A stretch of DNA of 64,000 nucleotides, taken from positions 1 to 64,000 of the forward strand of contig CALVHL010000003.1 in assembly GCA_944327625.1 (NCBI GenBank). The letters are read 5' to 3'. A model generated the notes under the pieces. It was not told the origin of the DNA, did not search any database, and worked only from the letters and a program-made list of their open reading frames with translations. The translations under genes and the position numbers were made by a program. This document shows, one piece after another, positions 58,077 through 64,000 of this stretch. The first letter of the stretch is position 1, and every line of letters starts with the position of its first letter. Source of the stretch: an uncultured Clostridia bacterium. GTDB taxonomy: Bacteria > Bacillota > Clostridia > Christensenellales > Borkfalkiaceae.

Positions 58077-60434
58077 ATGAAAAAGATAAATTTTTGTAAG
58101 GATTGGGCATACAGAAGGCTGGGCGAGGGCGACTGGACGGCGGTCGAACTCCCGCACGACGCCGCCATATACGAAAAGCGCGTTCAGGGCGCAGAGGCGG
58201 GCGTAAATACAGGCTGGTTCGAGGGTTATGACTATGAGTATGTGAAGAAGTTCAATATTCCCGAAGAATACCGCGGCAAGGACGTCATTTTCGAGTTTGA
58301 GGGCGTCTACCGCAACGCCGAAGTGTACGTAAACGGCGAAAAGGTCGGCTATCGTCCTTACGGCTATACCAATTTCTATGCAACCGTCAACGATAAACTC
58401 GTCTACGGCGGCGAAAACGAAATGCGCGTAACCGCCCGCAATGCCGACCAGCCCAACAGCCGCTGGTATTCGGGCGCGGGCATATACCGCCCCGTGTATA
58501 TGTACGTCGGCGACAGAAAGAGAATATTGCTCAACGGTATAAAGATAAGAACGCTCAAACTCTATCCCGCGATAGTCGAAGTGTACGTGCGCACTACGGC
58601 GGTCGGCGAAGTCGAAGTGACTATCGAAAAGGACGGCAGGCAGATAACCTCGGTCAAAAAGGTTCAGGAGGACGGCGACGCGGCGTTCGCGCTCGAAATA
58701 CCCGACGCAAAGTTTTGGTCGCCCGACGATCCTCAGCTCTACGAGTGCAAGGTAAGGTTCGGAAACGATACCCAGAGCACGACTTTCGGCATACGCACGC
58801 TGACCTGCGACCACACCGACGGGCTTAAAATCAACGACGAGCGCGTAATACTGCGCGGCGCTTGCATACACCACGACAACGGCATACTCGGCGCGAGGTG
58901 CTATGCCGAGGCGGAGGAGCGCAAAATACGCATATTAAAGGAATACGGCTATAACGCCATTCGTTCGGCGCACAACCCCTGCTCCAAGGCGCTTTTGGAC
59001 GCCTGCGACAAGCTCGGCATGCTCGTAATGGACGAATACGTCGATATGTGGTATATCCACAAGAACCGCTACGACTATGCAAGCTATATCGAGGACTGGT
59101 ATGCCCGCGATATAAAGGACATGATCGAAAAGGACTATAACCACCCGTCGGTCATAATGTATTCGCTCGGCAACGAAGTGGCGGAGACGGGCGAAAAGCG
59201 GGGCATCGAATTTTTCAAGGCTATGAAAGCCGTCTGCAAGGAATACGATCCCGACCGCCCCGTAACTACGGGCGTAAATATCTTCTTCAACTATCTGTAC
59301 GCGCTCGGCTTCGGGCAGTACAGCGACAAAAAGGCAGAAAAGAACCCCAACAAAAAGGTGGGCAGCGAATTTTTCAACAACCTCGCGGGGCTTATGGGCG
59401 ACTCTTTCATGAAGACCATGGCGTGCCTCCCCGGTTGCGACCGCAAGACGCGCGACTGCTATGCCGTAATGGACGTCGCGGGCTATAACTACGGCATAAA
59501 GCGCTACCGCCGCGACATTAAAAAATATCCCGAAAGGATAATTTTAGGCAGCGAAACCTTCTGTTCGGACGCGTATGCGTTCTGGGAGATTGCGCGGGAT
59601 AACCCCGCGCTCATCGGCGATTTCGTCTGGGCGGGCATGGACTACCTCGGCGAAGTCGGCGTCGGCAGCTGGGAATACAGAGAGTACGCGCCCGACTTCC
59701 TGCACGGCGTGGGCTGGCTGACGGCGGGCAGCGGCAGAATAGACCTTATAGGCAACCCCCTGGGCGAGGCGCTCTACACCAAAGTCGCTTTCGGGCTCGA
59801 AGATAAGCCGCAGATAGCAGTAGTGCCCGTCAGCCACACTTTTGAAAAACATTCTCCGTCGGCGTGGAAGTTCTCCAACGCGCTGCCGTCGTGGAGCTGG
59901 AACGGCTTAGACGGCAAAAAGGCGAAAGTAGAGGTATATTCGCGCGCGCCGAGGATAGAGCTGTATATTAACGGGCGCAAGGTCGGCGCAAAGAAGTTCA
60001 AAAAGAACTGCCGCTTTGACTTTACTGTCACCTACCGCGGCGGCGAAATCTGCGCGATTGCAAAGGATAAGGACGGCAGGGAGCTGGCAAGGAACAGCCT
60101 CTATACCGCCGGCGAGACCACCTGCCTGAGCGTCCGCCCCGAAAAATTGCAGCTTAAAAAGGGCGAAATAGGCTTCATTAAGCTCGACTATACCGACGAC
60201 AGGGGCGAGGTCAAGCCGCTCAACCGCAAGAAGATAAAGGTAAGCGTCAAGGGCGGCAGACTGCTCGCCGTCGGCAACGCCTGCCCGTTCAACGCCGAGG
60301 GCTATACGGGCGACGAAACCTATACCTATTACGGCAGGGCGCTCGCCGTCGTCAAGGCTGAGGACGAGCTGGTGGAGATAACCGCCACCGACGGCGCTCT
60401 TTCGGGCAGCGCGACAATAGAGGTGCGCAGATGA
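58077..60434 (+). CDS. Beta-galactosidase, GH2
   Basis: Hydrolyses terminal beta-galactosides, or a related GH2 substrate. It is 785 aa with no signal peptide. Seen: the jelly-roll start (FEGVYRNAEVYVNGEKVG), the immunoglobulin-like domain, then the TIM barrel with the acid/base E367 in YSLGNEVAE and the nucleophile E493 in LGSETFCSD. The C-terminal 200 residues are additional Ig-like domains (TYRGGEICAIAKDKDGREL). Beta-glucuronidase or a mannosidase is possible from fold alone, but the directly coupled galT, galK and galE make galactosidase most likely. It overlaps galT by four bases. Confidence 0.9.
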   Translation: MKKINFCKDWAYRRLGEGDWTAVELPHDAAIYEKRVQGAEAGVNTGWFEGYDYEYVKKFNIPEEYRGKDVIFEFEGVYRNAEVYVNGEKVGYRPYGYTNFYATVNDKLVYGGENEMRVTARNADQPNSRWYSGAGIYRPVYMYVGDRKRILLNGIKIRTLKLYPAIVEVYVRTTAVGEVEVTIEKDGRQITSVKKVQEDGDAAFALEIPDAKFWSPDDPQLYECKVRFGNDTQSTTFGIRTLTCDHTDGLKINDERVILRGACIHHDNGILGARCYAEAEERKIRILKEYGYNAIRSAHNPCSKALLDACDKLGMLVMDEYVDMWYIHKNRYDYASYIEDWYARDIKDMIEKDYNHPSVIMYSLGNEVAETGEKRGIEFFKAMKAVCKEYDPDRPVTTGVNIFFNYLYALGFGQYSDKKAEKNPNKKVGSEFFNNLAGLMGDSFMKTMACLPGCDRKTRDCYAVMDVAGYNYGIKRYRRDIKKYPERIILGSETFCSDAYAFWEIARDNPALIGDFVWAGMDYLGEVGVGSWEYREYAPDFLHGVGWLTAGSGRIDLIGNPLGEALYTKVAFGLEDKPQIAVVPVSHTFEKHSPSAWKFSNALPSWSWNGLDGKKAKVEVYSRAPRIELYINGRKVGAKKFKKNCRFDFTVTYRGGEICAIAKDKDGRELARNSLYTAGETTCLSVRPEKLQLKKGEIGFIKLDYTDDRGEVKPLNRKKIKVSVKGGRLLAVGNACPFNAEGYTGDETYTYYGRALAVVKAEDELVEITATDGALSGSATIEVRR

Positions 60435-61855
60435 ACGCCGACGAACTCATCTCATCGCTCATACGCTTTTCGCGCGAAAAACTCGGTTTGGACGCGCGTG
60501 ACGAGGAGTATAAGATAAACCGCCTCCTCGAAATACTCGGCGAAACCTGCTATTGCCCTCAACCTGTCGGGCGGCTTGACGTCAACCGCCTTGCCTCCGC
60601 GCTCGGCGCGTTTGCCGAAAGCAGGGGAATGTCTGCCGAGGCGACGATCGACGGCGTAATGGCGGAGCTGTCGCTCCTTCCCTCGGAAATTGATAGGCGT
60701 TTCAAAGAGATTTTAGTAGCCTTTGGAGCAAAGGCCGCCACCGATTGGTTTTACGGCTATTGCGTATCCGACTATTATGTAAAGCGCGCCGTGCTCGACA
60801 GAAATCCCCGCTTCGACGCGGAGGGGCTGACCGTCACAATAAACAAGGCAAAGCCCGAATTCCGCGATCCCAAAAAGGCGGCGGCTGGCAATTCGGTTGC
60901 GGGCGGCTATCCCGCCTGCGTAATCTGCCGCAGTAACGAGGGCTATGCTCCGCGCGGCAAGCGCAATCTTAGAACTGTGTCGTTAAAGCTCGGCGGCGAG
61001 GACTATTTCTGGCAGTATTCGCCCTACGGCTATTTCAACGAACACGGCATTGCCGTCAATTGCCGACATATTCTTATGTACGTCGACAGGACGACTTTTG
61101 TAAAACTTATGGATTTCGTCGATATGTTCCCTCACTATTTCATAGGTTGTAACGCGCCGCTCCCGAGGATAGGCGGAAGCGTGCTCGCGCACGACCATTT
61201 TCAGGGCGGCGGCGAAATTCTGCCCCTGCACAGGGCGAAAATCGCAAAATATCTCAAAAATGCAGCATATCCCGCGCTCACCGTCGGCATACTCGACTGG
61301 CCGGGCACGGTCGTCCGCGTCGTCGGCAGCGACAGAGAGCAGATTGCCTCCGCCTGCGAGGATATACGCCGCGCGTGGTGCGCTTACGACAATGCCGCGC
61401 TCGGCATAATAAGCGCCGATAAGGACGGGGCGCATAACGCCGTCAGCCCGACGGTCATAAAGACGAAAGACGGCTATGAGATGAACGTCATTCTGCGCAG
61501 CAACATAACCAGCGAGCGCTATCCCGACGGCGTTTTCCACGCCCACCCCGAATATCATTCCATAAAAAAGGAGAGCATAGGCCTCATAGAGGCGCAGGGG
61601 CTGTTCATACTCCCCGGGCGGCTGGAAGAACAGCTCGCCGCCGTCGCCGACTGCGTCAGAAAGGGCGCGCTCGACGAGGGGCTGTCGCAGTTTTCGCTCG
61701 TATTCGACGAGGTCTCGGCAATGGGCGGGGACGTCGACGAGGCGATGAGAAAGGAGCTCGGCAGTATCTGCCGCAGAATACTCGGCAATACCGCGGTATT
61801 TAATACAACCGAACAATTTACAAGGTTTTTAAGCGAGGTCGGCTATCATGAGTGA
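60431..61855 (+). CDS. galT: Galactose-1-phosphate uridylyltransferase, type 2
   Basis: Transfers UMP from UDP-glucose to galactose 1-phosphate in the Leloir pathway. The 474-aa type 2 form is typical of Bacillota and unlike the shorter E. coli enzyme. Seen: the family N-terminus INRLLEILGETCY, YGYFNEHGIAVNCRH, GGSVLAHDHFQGGG with metal or catalytic histidines, and FHAHPEYHSIKKESIGLIEAQGL (split by description). It is coupled to both neighbours, with 4- and 8-base overlaps. Confidence 0.95.
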   Translation: MNADELISSLIRFSREKLGLDARDEEYKINRLLEILGETCYCPQPVGRLDVNRLASALGAFAESRGMSAEATIDGVMAELSLLPSEIDRRFKEILVAFGAKAATDWFYGYCVSDYYVKRAVLDRNPRFDAEGLTVTINKAKPEFRDPKKAAAGNSVAGGYPACVICRSNEGYAPRGKRNLRTVSLKLGGEDYFWQYSPYGYFNEHGIAVNCRHILMYVDRTTFVKLMDFVDMFPHYFIGCNAPLPRIGGSVLAHDHFQGGGEILPLHRAKIAKYLKNAAYPALTVGILDWPGTVVRVVGSDREQIASACEDIRRAWCAYDNAALGIISADKDGAHNAVSPTVIKTKDGYEMNVILRSNITSERYPDGVFHAHPEYHSIKKESIGLIEAQGLFILPGRLEEQLAAVADCVRKGALDEGLSQFSLVFDEVSAMGGDVDEAMRKELGSICRRILGNTAVFNTTEQFTRFLSEVGYHE

Positions 61856-62972
61856 ATATGAATATCAGGTGTCTGCGGCGGGCAGGATTAACATAATCGG
61901 CGAACACGTAGACTATTGCGGCGGCAAGGTCTTTCCCGTCGCGCTGTCGCTCAGAAATACGGTATACGTGCGCCCCAACGGCACTAATAAGATAAATATA
62001 AGGTGGACGACGCTCCCCGACGAAGTTTCGCTTGACATTGACAGGCTCGAAAGTTACAATAATCTTAAATACGGCAACTATCAGGCGGGCTGTGCGCTCG
62101 TCTGGCGGCAGGCGGGGCATAAGCTCGTCGGCTGCGATATGTTGCAGGACTGCACCGTGCCCTTCGGCAGCGGGCTATCCTCGTCGGCGGCGATAGAGGT
62201 GTCGACGATTGCCGCGCTCGCCGTCGTTGCGGGCGAAAAGATCGATCCCGTGGAGATTGCGCTGCTCGCACAGCGCGCCGAGCGGGAATATGCGGGCGTA
62301 AACTGCGGAATAATGGACCAGTACGCCTCGGCTTGCGGCAGAAAGGATATGTGCATGCTGCTCGACTGCAAGACGCTCGAATGTAAGTACGTTCCCTTCT
62401 CGACGGGCGACTATGCGCTCGTCATAGCCAACACCAACAAGCCGCACAGCCTTGTCGGCAGTAAGTATAACGAGCGGCGGGCAGAATGTGAAAGCGCGTT
62501 CGGCATACTTTCTAAGGTTATGGACATAACCTGCCTTGCCGACGTAAAGAGCAAAGATTTTGAAAAATACAGCCACCTTCTCGGCGGCAAAGTCCGCGAC
62601 AGGGCAAGGCACGTCGTGGAGGAGTGCGAGAGGGTTGAAAGGGCGGTAGAGGCTATGGAGAGCGGCGACATTGTCGCCCTCGGCAAGCTTCTCAACGCCT
62701 CGCATAAATCGCTTGAAGAGCTGTACGAAGTGACGGGCAAGGAGCTCGACGCGCTTGCGGAGGCGGCGCAGAAGCACCCCGACTGCGTCGGTTCGCGCAT
62801 GACGGGCGGCGGCTTCGGCGGCTGTACCATCTCCCTCGTTAAAAGGAGCGCGGTCGGCGACTTCATCGCCAAGGTCGGCGAAGAATACAGGCAAAAGACG
62901 GGCTATCAGGCGGCGTTCTACAATGCCGAAATAGCCGACGGAATAATCGTCACAAAATTGCAGACCAAATAA
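61848..62972 (+). CDS. galK: Galactokinase
   Basis: Phosphorylates galactose at C1 with ATP. It is 374 aa, GHMP family. Seen: GRINIIGEHVDYCGGKVFP (substrate motif; the usual GEH-TDY is GEH-VDY), VPFGSGLSSSAAIEVST (ATP loop), CGIMDQYASACG (catalytic aspartate) and MTGGGFGGCTISLV. It overlaps galT by 8 bases. The third gene of the beta-galactosidase-galT-galK-galE operon. Confidence 0.96.
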   Translation: MSEYEYQVSAAGRINIIGEHVDYCGGKVFPVALSLRNTVYVRPNGTNKINIRWTTLPDEVSLDIDRLESYNNLKYGNYQAGCALVWRQAGHKLVGCDMLQDCTVPFGSGLSSSAAIEVSTIAALAVVAGEKIDPVEIALLAQRAEREYAGVNCGIMDQYASACGRKDMCMLLDCKTLECKYVPFSTGDYALVIANTNKPHSLVGSKYNERRAECESAFGILSKVMDITCLADVKSKDFEKYSHLLGGKVRDRARHVVEECERVERAVEAMESGDIVALGKLLNASHKSLEELYEVTGKELDALAEAAQKHPDCVGSRMTGGGFGGCTISLVKRSAVGDFIAKVGEEYRQKTGYQAAFYNAEIADGIIVTKLQTK

Positions 62973-63001
62973 CAGTCAGTAAATTATAACGGAGGTTCTC
63001 T

Positions 63002-64000
63002 ATGAAAATACTCGTCACGGGCGGCGCGGGCTATATCGGTTCGCATACCTGCGTAGAACTCATCGAAAAGGGCTATGAAGTCGTCGTCGTCGATAACTTC
63101 TACAACTCCTCGCCCAAGAGCCTTGAAAGGGTTAAGACCATCACGGGCAAGAGCGTAAAGCTCTACGAGGGCGACATAAGGGACAAGGCGCTGCTCGAAA
63201 GGATATTCAGCGAGAACCAAATCGACTGGGTAATTCACTTTGCGGGGCTCAAAGCCGTCGGCGAAAGCTGCGCAAAGCCCATACTCTATTATGACAATAA
63301 CATAGGCGGTACGCTCGCCCTCGTCGAAGTAATGGCAGAACACGGCTGCAAGAAGATAGTATTTTCCTCCTCGGCGACGGTCTACGGCGATCCCGAAGTG
63401 CTGCCCCTCACCGAAGACTGCAAGACGGGCGGCACGACCAACCCCTACGGCACTTCCAAGCTCTATCAGGAGAAGATACTCTCGGATATGTACGCCGCCG
63501 ATAAGCAGTGGACGGTAGTGCTCCTGCGCTACTTCAACCCCGTCGGCGCGCACGAAAGCGGGCTGATCGGCGAAGATCCGCAGGGCATACCCAACAACCT
63601 TACGCCCTACATTTCCAAGGTTGCGATAGGCGAGCTCAAAGAAGTGGGGGTATTCGGCAACGACTATCCCACCCCCGACGGCACGGGCGTGAGGGACTAT
63701 ATCCACGTCGTCGACCTCGCGAAAGGTCACGTCTGCGCGATCGAAAAGATTGCCGCAAGCGGAGTTTACGTCTACAACCTCGGCACGGGCATAGGCTATT
63801 CGGTGCTCGACGTCATTCACGCCTTTGAAAAGGCTTGCGGTCACAAGCTTGCCTATTCCATAAAGCCCCGCCGCCCGGGCGACATAGCCGCCTGCTATGC
63901 CGACGCAGGCAAGGCAAAGAGGGAGCTCGGCTGGGAGGCGAAGCTCGGCATAGACGATATGTGCGCCTCGCTCTGGAAGTGGCAGACGATGAACCCCAAG
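63002..64000 (+). CDS. galE: UDP-glucose 4-epimerase, cut by the window end
   Basis: Converts UDP-galactose to UDP-glucose, completing the Leloir cycle. The 333 codons present run open to the last base. The family usually has about 338-340 residues, so only a few are missing. Seen: the NAD loop GGAGYIG at 7-13, [23 protein letters not shown], the catalytic YGTSK and [33 protein letters not shown] is an excellent ribosome site, 29 bases after galK. Confidence 0.96.
   Translation, partial: MKILVTGGAGYIGSHTCVELIEKGYEVVVVDNFYNSSPKSLERVKTITGKSVKLYEGDIRDKALLERIFSENQIDWVIHFAGLKAVGESCAKPILYYDNNIGGTLALVEVMAEHGCKKIVFSSSATVYGDPEVLPLTEDCKTGGTTNPYGTSKLYQEKILSDMYAADKQWTVVLLRYFNPVGAHESGLIGEDPQGIPNNLTPYISKVAIGELKEVGVFGNDYPTPDGTGVRDYIHVVDLAKGHVCAIEKIAASGVYVYNLGTGIGYSVLDVIHAFEKACGHKLAYSIKPRRPGDIAACYADAGKAKRELGWEAKLGIDDMCASLWKWQTMNPK

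Noticed and set aside
1-64000. CRISPR arrays, tRNA or rRNA genes, insertion sequences with transposases
   Set aside because: Looked for spaced repeats, cloverleaf-like segments and transposase frames; none could be supported.

Overview
The window reads as chromosomal DNA of an anaerobic, probably uncultured gut-type clostridium (Bacillota). It is moderately GC-rich, with dense short-spaced operons. Lineage hints are the dgt-dnaG-rpoD-trmK-nif3-cdsZ macromolecular synthesis cluster, a ylxY-mlpA pair, an orphan spoVAC, a pdaB-like deacetylase, a leucine T-box, a ZTP riboswitch and oxygen-sensitive pyruvate formate-lyase (PFL). I assign no species. No rRNA, tRNA or CRISPR array was seen.

Layout. 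1-2940 is a strikingly AT-rich island with a single 837-aa gene: a TIR-like N-terminus, a Rossmann methyltransferase-like middle and a helical C-terminus. Related palindromes lie on both sides, so it looks like an acquired defence-type module. 3026-15872 holds uvrC, a HAD phosphatase, a U32 peptidase, mutS2, ylxY-mlpA, two DNA repair genes, tex and acpP. 16171-18314 holds a ZIP transporter, an SDR and spoVAC. 18388-22210 is the pyruvate-formate unit: promoter, ZTP riboswitch with terminator, pflA, a thioredoxin-like gene, a PFL core that stops before the glycyl-radical domain, a hairpin-rich 267-base spacer, and that missing domain as a 76-aa gene. 22280-28705 holds an LRR protein, an exported ComEC-like protein and aroC-aroB-aroE-aroQ-aroK. 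28743-36905 holds a YmfI-like SDR, the replication/transcription cluster, an SGNH hydrolase and a flavin reductase. 37028-46903 holds envelope and transport genes, pdaB, an SSB, a MATE pump, T-box-leuA, lgt and an aldo-keto reductase. 47150-64000 is sugar catabolism: galM, a DeoR regulator, a GH78 rhamnosidase, rhaB-rhaA-rhaD-mgsA-fucO, then a GH2 beta-galactosidase with galT-galK-galE (galE is cut by the window end).

How it fits together. The distal half breaks down plant or host glycans. Rhamnosidase and beta-galactosidase release L-rhamnose and galactose. The rha genes make DHAP and L-lactaldehyde, and FucO reduces lactaldehyde to 1,2-propanediol. A methylglyoxal synthase in the same operon offers an overflow exit for DHAP. 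Pyruvate would be cleaved by the split PFL.

Best candidates for something undescribed: (i) the precisely split PFL with its structured spacer under a ZTP riboswitch; (ii) the TIR-methyltransferase fusion flanked by palindromes; (iii) a stand-alone transcript of about 300 nt with its own promoter and terminator and DeoR-type decamer repeats upstream.
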